In this document: piece by piece, positions 44,460 to 55,019 of the stretch
Numbering within the stretch: position 1 is the stretch's first letter
Layout: every line of letters begins with the position of its first letter
Assembly: GCA_947044405.1 (NCBI GenBank)
Contig: CAMRHE010000506.1
Span: 1,144,131-1,208,130 of the forward strand
DNA: 64,000 nt
Source: Leptodactylus fallax
Lineage: Eukaryota; Chordata; Amphibia; Anura; Leptodactylidae
Reading direction: 5' to 3'
Program-made: the position numbers and the translations under genes
The notes under the pieces: generated by a model
What the model was told of the DNA's origin: nothing
Seen by the model: only the letters and a program-made list of their open reading frames with translations
The model's database searches: none

Positions 44460-46026
44460 CAGTCATGGCCAAAAGTTTTGAGAATGATACAAATATTAAT
44501 TTTTACAAAGTCTACTGCTTCAGTTTTTCTAATGGCAATTTGCATATACTCCAGAATGTTATAAAGAGTGATCAGCTTAACAGCAATTACTTGCAAAGTC
44601 AATATTTGCCTAGAAAATGAACTTTATCCCCCAAAACACATTTCAACATCATTGCAGCCCTGCCTTAAAAGGACCACCTAACATCGTTTCAGTGATTGCT
44701 CCATTAACACAGGTGTGGGTGTTGATGAGGACAGGGCTGGAGATCAATCTGTCATGATTAAGTAAGAATGACACCACTGGACACTTTAAAAGGAGGCTGG
44801 TGCTTGCCATCATTGTTTCTCTTCTGTTAACCATGGTTATCTCTAAAGAAACATGTGCAGTCATCATTGCACTGCACAAAAATGGCCTAACTGGGAAGAA
44901 TATTGCAGCTAGAAAGATTGCACCTCAGTCAACAATCTATCGCATCATCAAGAACTTCAAGGAGAGAGGTTCCATTGGTGCCAAAAAGGCTCCAGGGCGC
45001 CCAAGAAAGACCAGCAAGCGGCAGGACCGTCTCTTAAAAGTGTTTCAGCTGCGGGATCGGGCTACCAGCAGTGCAGAGCTTGCTGAGGAATGGCAGCAGG
45101 CAGGTGTGAGTGCATCTGCACGCACTGTGAGGCGGAGACTCTTGGAGCAAGGCCTGGTCTCAAGGAGGGCAGCAAAGAAGCCACTTCTCTCCAGAAAAAA
45201 CATCAGGGACAGACTGATATTCTGCAAAAGGTACAGAGAGTGGACTGCTGAGGACTGGGGTAAAGTCATTTTCTCTGATGAATCCCCTTTTCGATTGTTT
45301 GGAACATCTGGAAAACAGCTTATTCGGAGAAGAAGAGGTGAGCGCTACCACCAGTCTTGTCTCATGCCAACTGTAAAGCATCCTGAAACCATTCATGTGG
45401 GGGGTTGCTTCTCAGCCAAGGGAATCGGCTCTCTCACAGTCTTGCCTAAAAACACAGCCATGAATAAAGAATGGTACCAGAATGTCCTCCAAGAGCAACT
45501 TCTCCCAACCGTCCAAGAGCAGTTTGGCGCTCAACAATGCCTTTTCCAGCATGATGGAGCACCTTGCCATAAAGCAAAGGTGATAACTAAATGGCTCAGG
45601 GAACAAAACATAGAGATTTTGGGCCCATGGCCTGGAAACTCCCCAGATCTTAATCCCATTGAGAACTTGTGGTCAATCATCAAGAGACGGGTGGACAAAC
45701 AAAAACCAACAAATTCAGACAAAATTAAAGCATTGATTCTGCAAGAATGGACTGCTATCAGTCAGGATTTGGTCCAGAAGTTGATTGAGAGCATGCCAGG
45801 GAGAATTGCAGAGGTCCTGAAGAAGAAGGGTCAACACTGCAAATATTGACTTGCTGCATTAACTCATTCTAACTGTCAATATAAGCTTCTGTTACTCATA
45901 ATATGAATGCAATTCTATTTCTGTATGTGATAAAAACATCTGACAAACACACATAAAAACCAGAGGGCAGCAGATCATGTGAAAATATAATATTTGTGTC
46001 ATTCTCAAAACTTTTGGCCATGACTG
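44460..46026 (+). mobile_element. full-length Tc1-like transposon, family C
   Basis: A 1567-bp element with CAGTCATGGCCAAAAGTTTT tips, flanked by TA inside TATATA (44458-44459 and 46027-46028). The outer 39 bp of the TIRs are almost identical, with inner parts diverged. It encodes one open transposase. Confidence 0.96.
44833..45849 (+). CDS. Tc1-like transposase, family C (338 aa)
   Basis: Start chosen at MVISKETCAVI (44833), which gives the usual length; the frame is open 11 codons further upstream. It contains HTH regions (GKNIAARKIAPQSTIYRIIKN; ASARTVRRRLLEQGL), a GRPRKTSKRQ hook, catalytic FSDESPFRLFG, LFQHDGAPCHKA and SPDLNPIENLW, and a C-terminal KKGQHCKY. All three catalytic acids are present and there is no frame break. 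The conserved (M)VWGCFS motif reads HVGGCFS, a Trp-to-Gly change in a structurally important spot. It is the best candidate here for a nearly functional transposase. Confidence 0.93.
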   Translation: MVISKETCAVIIALHKNGLTGKNIAARKIAPQSTIYRIIKNFKERGSIGAKKAPGRPRKTSKRQDRLLKVFQLRDRATSSAELAEEWQQAGVSASARTVRRRLLEQGLVSRRAAKKPLLSRKNIRDRLIFCKRYREWTAEDWGKVIFSDESPFRLFGTSGKQLIRRRRGERYHQSCLMPTVKHPETIHVGGCFSAKGIGSLTVLPKNTAMNKEWYQNVLQEQLLPTVQEQFGAQQCLFQHDGAPCHKAKVITKWLREQNIEILGPWPGNSPDLNPIENLWSIIKRRVDKQKPTNSDKIKALILQEWTAISQDLVQKLIESMPGRIAEVLKKKGQHCKY

Positions 46027-46028
46027 TA

Positions 46029-46160
46029 TATATAACGCTCCCTAATGGCCCCTTATATAAATAATCCCCCCTTCCATTAATAATGCCCCTAATAGCCCTT
46101 ATATAAACATCTCTTAAATTCATAAAGCCCCTTTATATAAAATAGCTCCTCCTAACAACC
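46029..46160. repeat. degenerate CCCCTAATGG..TTATATAA tandem repeat
   Basis: Third segment of the array interrupted by the Tc1 pair. Confidence 0.65.
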
Positions 46161-46919
46161 CCTTATACTATTAAAATCTCCACAATTGCGCTAAAAAAAT
46201 AAAAGTTATACTCACCTACCTGTGATCCCTTGATGGAGACGCCATCTCCTCTTATTGACCCGTGCATAGAACGTCTGTGTCTCAGCACTGGAGGTTTGAT
46301 GCTATGACGTCATCGCGCCCACCTGTGCAAGAAGCAGACATCTGTCTGTGGTCTCGGTGTCTTGTAAACCGCAGGCCTGAAGTGGCTTGCAGTTTACAAG
46401 TCATAGTCAGAGTTACAGCATGAGTTTTAACTAGATCAGTGTCTTGCAGACGCCGATCTAGTTAGAGGTAAAGCATATATTAATGGGCCCGGGGCAGCCT
46501 AGGAATAATTTGGGCTGCGTGCTTCATGTGACGTAAATTTACCAGCAGAGTGATGTGACATGACGGGACGTGCGCAGACCAGAACCCCTCCACCCCATGC
46601 CGCCACTCCTCGCTGTCACGGATAGTGCTGCCTGAGGCGCCTACCTCACTTCGGCTCATTAGAAGTGCGCCCCTGATGGCACCCCCCTGATCTCGCCAAT
46701 GGGGGCATTATTGTTGCACATCCCTTTGGATGTTTGACCGCAGCATCCAAGGGGTCAAAACCCCCGATCGGAGCGCAGCTCTGACCAGGAGTTAATGAAG
46801 TGGGTGTTAGCTGTCGATTACAGCTAACACTCAATGCCCCAATGCCGCCCACTCACTATTTAATCACAGGACTATTATGTCCATTTGTGCCAGTACATCA
46901 TGTGTCTCTAAGGGGTTAA
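46161..46919. repeat. unassigned repeat then piggyBac-like terminal fragment
   Basis: 46190-46660 is probably an interspersed repeat (GTTATACTCACCTACCTG.., palindromic ACTAGATCAGTGTCTTGCAGACGCCGATCTAG-type parts), class unknown. 46663-46919 ends TGTGTCTCTAAGGGGTTAA, like the right end of the piggyBac-like element at 56086. Confidence 0.5.
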
Positions 46920-46929
46920 TAAAGTGCCA

Positions 46930-47330
46930 ACTTAATTACATTATATGCCCCATAAGATAAATACTGCCTCCCTAATGACCCCTTATATAAGTGCCCCCCC
47001 TTTATTCATAATGCCCTCTAATGAACCATTATATAAATAATGCCACTTATATAAATGATCCCTCTTTATATTCATAATAAAATGCCTCCATAACATGTAC
47101 TGCAGCCACATATATCCCATAAGATATACTGCCATATCATAAACTGCAGCCACATTACCCATATAACATGTACTGCAGCCACAGCATTCCCTTACCATGT
47201 ACTACAGCCACATATATCCCATAACATATACTGCCATATCATAAACTGCAGACACATTAGCCTCATAACATGTCCTGCAGCCACAGTGCCTCCATATCAT
47301 CTACTACAGTAACAGTGTCTCCAAAACATG
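46930..47330. repeat. degenerate tandem repeats, about 34- and 102-bp periods
   Basis: After more CCCCTAATGA units, CACATATATCCCATAA.ATATACTGCC recurs at 47107 and 47209 (102 bp). The subunit is CATAACATGTACTGCAGCCACA. Confidence 0.7.
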
Positions 47331-47416
47331 CACTGCTACTCCAATCACTCACACGCTCATGTCATCTCTTCCTCAAAAACATCTCCAGAATCCATCCTTT
47401 GCTTACCACAGATACA

Positions 47417-47925
47417 TTAAAGGGAATTTATCATTAGATTTAGGCAAATTTGCCTAACGACCTTTCTTTATCTTTTCTCTGATGCCGTTTTTGAAATAAA
47501 TACTTTATTCTTATATTCTAATTCTGTGCACGGAGCACAGGGGGCGTTCCCCATTGCTCCAAGCACAGCGCGTCATATCCAGTATTCCGCCTCCTCTTGC
47601 TGCTGCACGTCCCTTTATGTGAAGATATCCTCTTCTTCTTATTCTTTGCTCCGTCAGCAGCACTTCTCACTACAGCGCATGCAAATCCCATGTATGCTCT
47701 GTAGTGAGAAGTGCTGCTGACGGAGCAAAGAATAAGAAGAAGAGGATATCTTCACATAAAGGGACGTGCAGCAGCAAGAGGAGGCGGAATACTGGATATG
47801 ACGGTGCGGTGCACAGAATTAGCATATAAGAATAAAGTATTTATTTTAAAAACGGCGTCTGAGAAAAAGATAAAGAAAGGTAGGGCTAGAATAGAATAGA
47901 TAGAATAATGATAGAATCCCTTTAA
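47417..47925. mobile_element. foldback TTAA element with a perfect 105-bp palindrome
   Basis: Bounded by TTAA (47417-47420 and 47922-47925). The whole 509 bp is nearly palindromic. The inner arms 47571-47675 and 47699-47803 are exact inverse copies (105 bp) around a 23-base loop, while the outer arms are diverged. The TIR TTAAAGGGAATTTATCATTAGA resembles that of 24053-24631. Two 60-codon open frames across it are artefacts of the palindrome. Confidence 0.85.
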
Positions 47926-47937
47926 AGACACTTATTG

Positions 47938-48300
47938 CTGCCCTGATTCACTCTCGCCTTGACTACTGTAACTCCTTACTAATCGGTCTTCCCCTTACTA
48001 AACTCTGCGGCGGCCAGGCTCATCTATCAGTCTAGACACTACAGCGATGCCTCCGGTCTGTGCCGGTCACTACAGCTTTATATATGTGTAATGCCAGTAA
48101 CCTCTATTACAGAATTGTCTGACCATTGTATAAGCAATGCTACCTCCTATGCCGCCCCTGCTACCTCCTGTGTCACCCCCTCTACCTCATAGATTGTAAG
48201 CTCTTGCGAGCAGGGCCCTCAGTCCCAGTGTGTGAATTGACTTATTACTGTAATGTATCTTTTTGTCTGTATTTAAACCCTACAAATTGTAACATTGGTA
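47938..48300 (+). mobile_element. L2/CR1-type LINE 3' fragment
   Basis: Reads CTGATTCACTCTCGCCTTGACTACTG.., CAGGCTCATCTATC and ..CACTACAGCGATGCCTC, remnants of the RT C-terminal region. A tail follows with ATTGTAAGCTCTTGCGAGCAGGGCCCTC, a known 3' landmark of amphibian L2-like LINEs. Internally deleted; no open frame. Confidence 0.7.
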
Positions 48301-48734
48301 GTAGACACAGATCCTCCATAAAATATGCTAAACCAGTGGTATGGTGGCATTGTGGCTCCAGAATAAGAGCCCCCCCCATGACAGTACTTATAGCCAATGA
48401 GCTCCCTAACATTGATAGGATTGATCCCACTGTGGCTGAAGATTATTGAACCTATATATAGCAGGTCTTATCATAATTGCTGTAGAACAAGGCTGAGGTA
48501 AGTGAAGTGAATATAATAATACAGCAGGAGTAGCAGCTGCAGTTCTGCCCTCCCACCACTAGGTGTCACTAGGATTCTGTTCTCTGGCCTCTGCTCTATC
48601 TCCCTGGGATATCATAGATGTGTTCTGAGGGAAGCAGAGCCATTTTGTGATATGTGTAAAAGAGAACAAGAAGTGCTGGGGCAGGGAGGGCGCCATATCT
48701 GGGGAGAATATAGTATATTCAGTCCTGGGATTAG
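48301..48734. other. unassigned sequence
   Basis: No recognised feature. Confidence 0.4.
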
Positions 48735-48960
48735 AAAATGAGGTAAACTTACCTCACAGTATAGCGTCCATCTGTAAAGTAGCGCTCAGCGTAGTGTATT
48801 TACGCCAGTAATTGTCACATGAGGTATATTTTCCTCACAATATGGTGTCCATGTGTACAATAGCTGTCAGAGTAGTGTATATAGTACTGTAATTACTACA
48901 AGTTACATTTACCCCACAATATGGCTTCCATGTGTATAATACCAGTTAGTGGAGTGTATT
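48735..48960. repeat. about 82-bp tandem repeat, three units
   Basis: GAGGTA..TTTTCCTCACAATATGG(T/C)(G/T)TCCATGTGTA recurs three times at roughly 82-bp steps, decaying to the right. Confidence 0.75.
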
Positions 48961-49444
48961 TAGTCCTGTATTTCTTTTATTATAAAAAATATAAAACATA
49001 CAACATATACAGCAATATAAAACATACACTATATACAGCAATATAAAACAAATGTAAAATCATAACATACCCACAAACACCAAAGAAATAACTGGTCTTA
49101 GCCATACACACCACTGTATTAGTCCCTAACACAAACAGACACACGACCCTCAACATCAAACCCCATATAAGCTTTGAAGATTAATATATAACACAGATAA
49201 TTTTTTTAATACAATATAACAATAAATTGACAATAATAGAAAAATAAACTAACCCCCCCAACCTAATAAACACAATGTTGAAGCCTGATACCCATCATCA
49301 TCATTATCTTCTCTCAATGTCCTTTGAAACAGGCTGATCAGTCCTAAATATCAAGAATCATGATACATGTGGTAAATACTACTTTGTAGGAAGGCCGACA
49401 GATTCAGCTTAACTGAATCTTCAACTAAGTTAACACTGTTTTAA
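48961..49444. other. AT-rich unassigned sequence
   Basis: Contains short direct repeats (AATATAAAACATACA.ATATACAGC); may be 3' flanking sequence of the Penelope-like relic to the right. Confidence 0.4.
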
Positions 49445-49915
49445 ACTTGGTATACTTTGCACAAACAAGAAAATCTGCGCCATATTGGTACTTGCGTCCC
49501 CATAGCCACCCCACAAGTCTGGAGAAAGAAGCGTTCCTTGAACATAAAGAAGTTGTGTCTCAACACAAATCCAGTTACAGTAGGACCAACTCCACCAGAT
49601 CCCCATCTAGATCAGGAAGGAGTGTGAAGCATTTAGTTCATGTTTAATACATGTATATAGAGATTCATTATCCTTAACAAAGGATGGAAGGGAAGACACC
49701 AAAGCTTTCAAATAAAAATCCAAAAACTTGCAGACAGGTTCACACAAGCTGTCCCCACCCCCCTTTCCTATACAATTCTTCTGACATTTATGGTTTTTCG
49801 GAAGAAAATAAATGGTCGGTATCACTGGATGCAAAACTTTGGCTTGAGATTTTATTGTTCTCCACAGCTGACAGAAACATCTTGTTAAGAGCAGTCTTAA
49901 AATGATAGACTGGAT
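49445..49915 (-). pseudogene. Penelope-like reverse transcriptase fragment
   Basis: On the minus strand, three frames together show RT segments of Penelope-like elements: CYQKLKANPVYHFKTAL, then HPVIPTIYFLPKNHK, CEPVCKFLDFYLKALVSSLP, and SLYTCIKHE. Further on come LRHNFFMFKERFF and CGVAMGT (the GxAMGT motif). Order and spacing agree with PLE reverse transcriptase motifs. Frameshifts and a stop split it; the catalytic YxDD block and the GIY-YIG endonuclease are not seen. Penelope-like elements also occur in fish and amphibians. Confidence 0.75.
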
Positions 49916-50029
49916 TAGCCTTCAATTTTTGATAGCAACTAGTGTCATGGAGCTGTCTGCTTGCTTTTCATAATCTATTTATATACCTTACACATATATT
50001 TATATAGAGGTACTTAATGCTGATACCAC
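49916..50029. other. unassigned spacer
   Basis: No feature recognised. Confidence 0.4.
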
Positions 50030-50240
50030 TAGCGTTCGGGTTTTCGTCCTTTGGGTCAGTTTGGGGACACAAAAAACATAAACACTAGCTGCTTAAAAAG
50101 TGGTTATACACAAAAACCCATGGACCCGTAGACTATAATGGGGTCCACTAGATTTCTGCCTGGCTTCCGACGATTTTTTGCAGGAGTTTTCTCTCCTCCG
50201 ATTTTACGCGGATTCAGTGGCGGAGTGTGCAAACGCTAGT
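50030..50240. repeat. GTTCACACTAGCG-type MITE
   Basis: Left CACTAGCGTTCGGGTTTTCG and right AACGCTAGTGTGAACCTAGCG; ends are related to other GTTCACACT MITEs in the window. Non-coding. Confidence 0.55.
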
Positions 50241-50260
50241 GTGAACCTAGCGTTAGAAGT

Positions 50261-50294
<34 letters not shown>

Positions 50295-50430
50295 CAGTAT
50301 ATATACTGTATATATATATATATATACAAACAAACACATATCTTTGTATGCATATTATATGTAATACTTAATACTAATACCATTTAGAAATCTGTAAACA
50401 TTCAATATATATATATATATATATATATAG
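50241..50430. repeat. CT and TA microsatellites
   Basis: (CT)n at about 50261-50280 followed by (TA)n with an ACAGTATATATACTGTATA palindrome, then another (TA)n at 50407-50428. Confidence 0.9.
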
Positions 50431-50859
50431 TGGTAATTTGGGGAATTAAACTCAAAATGGCGGCTTTTCCTGGTCCGGACAGCGGTGGTTCATTGTACTG
50501 GACGCCGGAAAGATAGCTTTCAGACGGTCCAAGTGTAAAATCAAAGTGCCTTTATTCAGCTTAACTGCAACACAGCAAAACAACAAAAAAACCTATGCCA
50601 CAGTTAGGGTCCTAACTCACTCCTTGAGCCCCTATCTGTCCTGACTATTGCTCAGCTCCAGCAACAGTCCTCTGTGGACGCCAGCCCTCTGGGACAGAGC
50701 CTATCTCTTTGTCCTAGCTGGTCCACCACCATTTCCTGCTTCCTGCAGGATGCTGCAGCCCCTCTGGAGTTACGTGCCACCACCCAAAGGCGTGGCTGAG
50801 AGCCTTTTCTGGCCTGGCCTGGGGTCGCTCAACAGCGCCCTCTGGCTCACATACTTACA
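50431..50859 (-). mobile_element. solo LTR, second type
   Basis: The minus-strand unit of 429 bp begins TGTAAGTATGTGAGCC and ends CAAATTACCA. It has a poly(A) signal AATAAAGG (in GCTGAATAAAGGCACTTTG) about 100 bp before the end. Both sides are TA microsatellite, so a target duplication cannot be verified. It is unlike the LTRs at 33947 and 57397. Confidence 0.6.
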
Positions 50860-50872
50860 ATATATATATATA

Positions 50873-51220
50873 AAGTATTTAGTCAGCAACCAATTGTGCA
50901 AGTTCTCCCACTTAAAAAGATGAGGCCGGCCTGTAATTGACATCATAGGTAGACCTCAACTATGAGAGACAAAATGAGAAAACAAATCCAGAAAATCACA
51001 TTGTCTGATTTTTAAAGAATTTATTTGCAAATTATGGTGGAAAATAAGTATTTGGTCACCTACAAACAAGCAAGATTTCTGGCTCTCACAGACCTGTAAC
51101 TTCTTCTTTAAGAGGCTCCTCTGTCCTCCACTCATTACCTGTAGTAATGGCTCCTGTTTGACATTGTTATCAGTATAAAAGACACCTGTCCACAACCTCA
51201 AACAGTCACACTCCAAACTC

Positions 51221-51224
<4 letters not shown>
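50873..51224 (+). mobile_element. 5' fragment of Tc1 family B between TA microsatellites
   Basis: Matches 42789-43140 of the family B element nearly base for base. It starts at AAGTATTTAGTCAGC, with the first 14 bases of the TIR replaced by (TA)n. It stops at CTCCACTAT exactly where the transposase start codon would be, again running into (TA)n (about 51217-51274). Confidence 0.9.

Positions 51225-51274
<50 letters not shown>
51225..51274. repeat. TA microsatellite
   Basis: Uninterrupted (TA)n abutting the Tc1 fragment. Confidence 0.95.
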
Positions 51275-51276
<2 letters not shown>

Positions 51277-51340
51277 TTATATGGGGCCTTGCCATACCAT
51301 TTGCTCTAACTTTAGGGACAAAGTGGGCATTATTACTTTC

Positions 51341-52935
51341 TTTTTTCCAACTGTAATTTTTATTGAACAGTTTTACAAAAATATGAACTACCATAAAGAC
51401 AGGGATACCTAAGAAAAACCAGTGTGACAATTATTACAAAGAAAAACAAAAAGAAGGGGGAGGCAACCAAGAACAAAGGGAAAGACAAGTTGGTAGAGCG
51501 GGGAGGGAGGAGGGGGGTTTAGGCAGGGAAAAGTGTCATCAAATATCTTACAATATGGATCCCAGATTACATGAAAGGCCTCAACCGTATTATTATAAAT
51601 GGCGGTTAGGAATTCCAGACTTTAGACGTCCTTCATGCAGGCCAACAATTCTGTCCACATGGAGGGGGGTGTGATCCCCTTCCAATGCTTAGCAATCAGA
51701 GTTTTGGCCGCCGTACATAAGTATAGAAAGAACTTGGAGGTTTTTTTTTGCCCAGTTGTCTGGGAGGCAGGTTCAAAAGATATGCCATGGGACTCAGGGA
51801 CACTCCCTGTATAAAAATGGCACCCGACAGTGCCCTGTCCTCCTCCCAGAATCACTATATCATAGGACATTCCCAGAAGACATAGTAAAGGGAGCCGACT
51901 GCAGTATTATACCGCCAGCATTCAGGGGGAATAGTTTGATTTAGGGAGTGCAGAAAGGCAGGGGGGTGGTACCAGTGCATTAGTAGTTTTTACTAGGTTT
52001 CTCTAAACGTCACGCAGGTAGAGGATTTTGAGTCCCGGGACCAAATGATCTGCCACTGCTCGGGCGAAATTGAACTCTCCATGGCCACTACCCAGTGTGT
52101 CATATGCCCATGAACAGGAGAGTGTCTGTCCTCTGGAAGGGAAAGATGCTTGTATATAGTAGAGATCAGGCCCTTTGTAGAGGTGCCAGTTTTGCATAGT
52201 TTCTCAAACTGGTTGGTGAGTGAGAACACGCAGCCTCCATAAAGAGAGTGTATGAAGTGAGTGACCTGCTGATAATGAAGCCAATCCGAGGCAGGAAGGC
52301 CCAGGGTAGAGGTGAGATAGTCAAAGGGCCTAGGCCCCAAAGTCATGGGATTAATCATATCCACCACCCTAAACAAATCTGCAGCTGACCATGATCGTAC
52401 CATTGCCGGGGTCATACCCTCCAGGAGAAGGTGGTTGTACAAGAGAGAGACCATCGAGGAGTGTCGTGAGGCAAGGAGGAACAATTTACTACAAGTATCC
52501 CAGATTGCCCTAGTAAATTGAAAGGAGCCCAGCAGCAAGGGGGGGGGGGGGGGCGAGTGGATCCATAAAAGGGCATTGGGATGCATAGGTACAAGCCAGG
52601 GCTTCTCAATTTCCACCCTTTTAGTATATGCTGGCAGTGCCTCCCAAAAGGGCATACTTCTCAGGTGAGTCGCCAAATAATAATGGAGAATATGTGGTAC
52701 CGCCAGCTTCCCTCCCTGCAAGCATCACCGACCAGATGAAGCAAAAGATCGCTTTCTGAAGATTGCGAAATTCGGAGCGAGGAACATCCACTGGCAGCGT
52801 CTCAAATAAATATAATAGCTTTGGTAGAATGGACATCTTGACAGCTGCTACCCAGCCCAATAGGGAGATCGGGAGAGGACGTCACTTATCCAGAAGTCCT
52901 AAAAAATATGTGTCAACTCTGGAAATATTGAGTCT
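51341..52935 (-). mobile_element. L1/Tx1-type LINE 3' fragment
   Basis: Minus-strand element ending with AATAAA (51359-51364) and a short A-rich tail. It has a roughly 650-bp 3' UTR and the C-terminal part of ORF2. The 5' side is cut at 52935 exactly where TTAA and a piggyBac element begin, so it may have been truncated or interrupted there. Confidence 0.8.
51993..52935 (-). pseudogene. L1/Tx1 ORF2 C-terminal region, frameshifted
   Basis: Reads WVAAVKMSILPKLLYLFETL, PVDVPRSEFRNLQKAIFCFIW, then in another frame GGKLAVPHILHYYLATHLRS, followed by a long C-terminal segment (LPASDWLHYQQVTHFIHSL). These are the conserved post-RT blocks of L1-clade ORF2 (LLGRI..KM..LPK.LYLF, F.WG.., GGL..P.....YY.A..L). 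The frame changes near 52690 and upstream of 52860. The RT and endonuclease domains are absent. Confidence 0.85.
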
Positions 52936-52967
52936 TTAACCCCTTAAGGATTTAGCCCAAAAGTGTC

Positions 52968-53670
52968 TTAACCACTTCCGTACCGGGCCACTTTCTGATT
53001 CAGGACCAGACACAATTTCGGGTTTTTTGTATGTGCGGTTTTGGAGGGCTATAACATTTTTATCATTTGCGTTATTCAACTAATTTCTGCGTGTTTTTTC
53101 GGTGACACAGGGCTTTATTTTTATGTTGTTTTTATTTTTACATGTTTTTTAATTTTTTTATATCTACTAAAAAACTTTTCAAAATAGTTTTTCCTCTGTT
53201 ACGTTAATTTTTATTTTGGATTTTGTTGTCGGGGGTGGGGCTAGAACCTGTAATAAGAGCGTGTTATTGGCCTATTATTCATTTTTTTAATTATTTTACT
53301 TTCATTTGTATTTATTTTTTTTAACTTTTCTATTCATTTTATTTCTTTATTTTTTTACATTGTGTCCCCATAAGGTCATAATAGACCTTTGGGGACATAT
53401 GACCACTATTTTTTTGGTGGAGGGGCTGATAACTTAGCCCCAGTTGCAGGAGGAATACAGCCTCCTGCTCATAACTACAGAGCGGATATGGGTCCTTTAG
53501 AACCCAGCAGCTCTAACAGCCTCTGACCCCGGTGGATCACGTGCCCGCCGGGTCAGAGGGGAGCCGCATATGGGTAAATGTACATTTTTGATAACTTATT
53601 TTATTTTAGAAAGTAGGAGGGTGTTTAGATTAGTGTAGGAATTTCCATCTATCCCAGACAACCCCTTTAA
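52968..53670. mobile_element. TTAA-flanked insertion inside the piggyBac element
   Basis: Starts TTAACCACTTCCGTACCGGG and ends CAGACAACCCCTTTAA; the piggyBac sequence resumes with TTAAGAACCAGGCCTC. A small palindrome (GACCCCGG..CCGGGTC) lies near 53540. The two ends belong to different-looking TTAA families, so it may be composite. Confidence 0.55.
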
Positions 53671-53929
53671 GAACCAGGCCTCATTTTTCAAATCTGATGT
53701 GTCATTTTATGTGGTAATAACTTTGAGACGCTTTAAGTTATCAAAGTGATTCTAAGATTGTTTTTTCATGTCAGTGGTAAATTTTGGTCGATATGTTTTG
53801 TCTTTGATTGTGAAAAAATAGGAATTTTGATGAAAATTTTGAAAAAAACGTAGTTTTCAATCTTTGAAATTGCATGCCTTTCATATAGAAAGTCATACAA
53901 CCCAAATGACTTCATAAATATAATTTACC

Positions 53930-55000
53930 ATATCTCTGCTTTATGTTGCAACCAAACATTAATCACCCTTTCATTTTTTCAGATATTATAAGGCTTAGAT
54001 GCCAAGCAGTCATTTTTCAAATTTTCAAGAATATTTCCGAAACCCATTTTTCAAGGGACCAGTTCAGTTTTGAAGGGGTCTTGAAATGCCTCTCTAATAG
54101 AAACCCCCATAAATCACCCCATTCTGCACTCCTGGAAGAATTCAGAACAGACTTTACAAAGTTTCTTAACCCTTTCAGCATTTGACAGCAATTAAAACAA
54201 AATGGAGGTCAAATTTACACTTTTCAATTTCTGTCACTAATATATTCATTTAGCTCTAGAATTTACACATTCCTAAGGGTTTAGAGGAGAAAATGCATTC
54301 CAAAATCTGTTATGCAATTTCTCCCGAGCATGATATTATCCCACATGAGGATGTAAACTATTGTATGGGCACACAGTAGGGTAAAGAACAGAAAGAACGC
54401 AATTGGGATTTTGGAGGGCAGATTTTGCTGGAATAGTTTTCAGGCACCATGTCACATTTGCAGAGCCCCTGAGGTGCCACAACAGTGGAAAACCCCAAAA
54501 TGTGACCCCATTTTGGAAACTACACCCCTCAAGGAATTTATCAAGGGGTATAGTGAGCACTTTGACCCTACAGGAATTTCACAGAATTTTTAACCATTGG
54601 GATGTGAAAATGAAAAATTATTTTTTTTTTACAATAAAATGTCACTTTGGCCCCAAATTTTACATCTTCACAAGGGGTTAAAGGAGAAAAAGCTTTCCAG
54701 TATTTGTTAAGCAATTTCTCCTGACTAAAGAAATGCCCCACATGTGGGTGTGAACTGCTGTATGGTCACACAGTGGGACTGAGACGGGACAGAACAATAT
54801 TTGGAGGGCAGATTTTGCTGTAATAGTTTTCAGGCACAATGTCGGATGTGCTGAGCCCCTGAAGTGCCAGAACAGTGGAAACCCCCAACAAATGACCTCA
54901 GTCTGGAAATTACACACCTTAAAAATGTATCAAGGGGTATAGCAAGCATTTGGACCCCGCTGGTATGACAATTTATTATCCAGAAATTACTGTACAATAG
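53930..55000. repeat. about 390-bp tandem repeat, three diverged units
   Basis: Landmarks recur about 390-397 bp apart: GCAATTTCTCC at 54314 and 54711; GATTTTGCTG.AATAGTTTTCAGGCA at 54421 and 54811; and ACCCCCATAAATCACCCC-like blocks at 54101 and 54489. The leftmost unit is the most diverged. Confidence 0.8.
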
Positions 55001-55019
55001 AGGATGAAAGGTAAATCTG

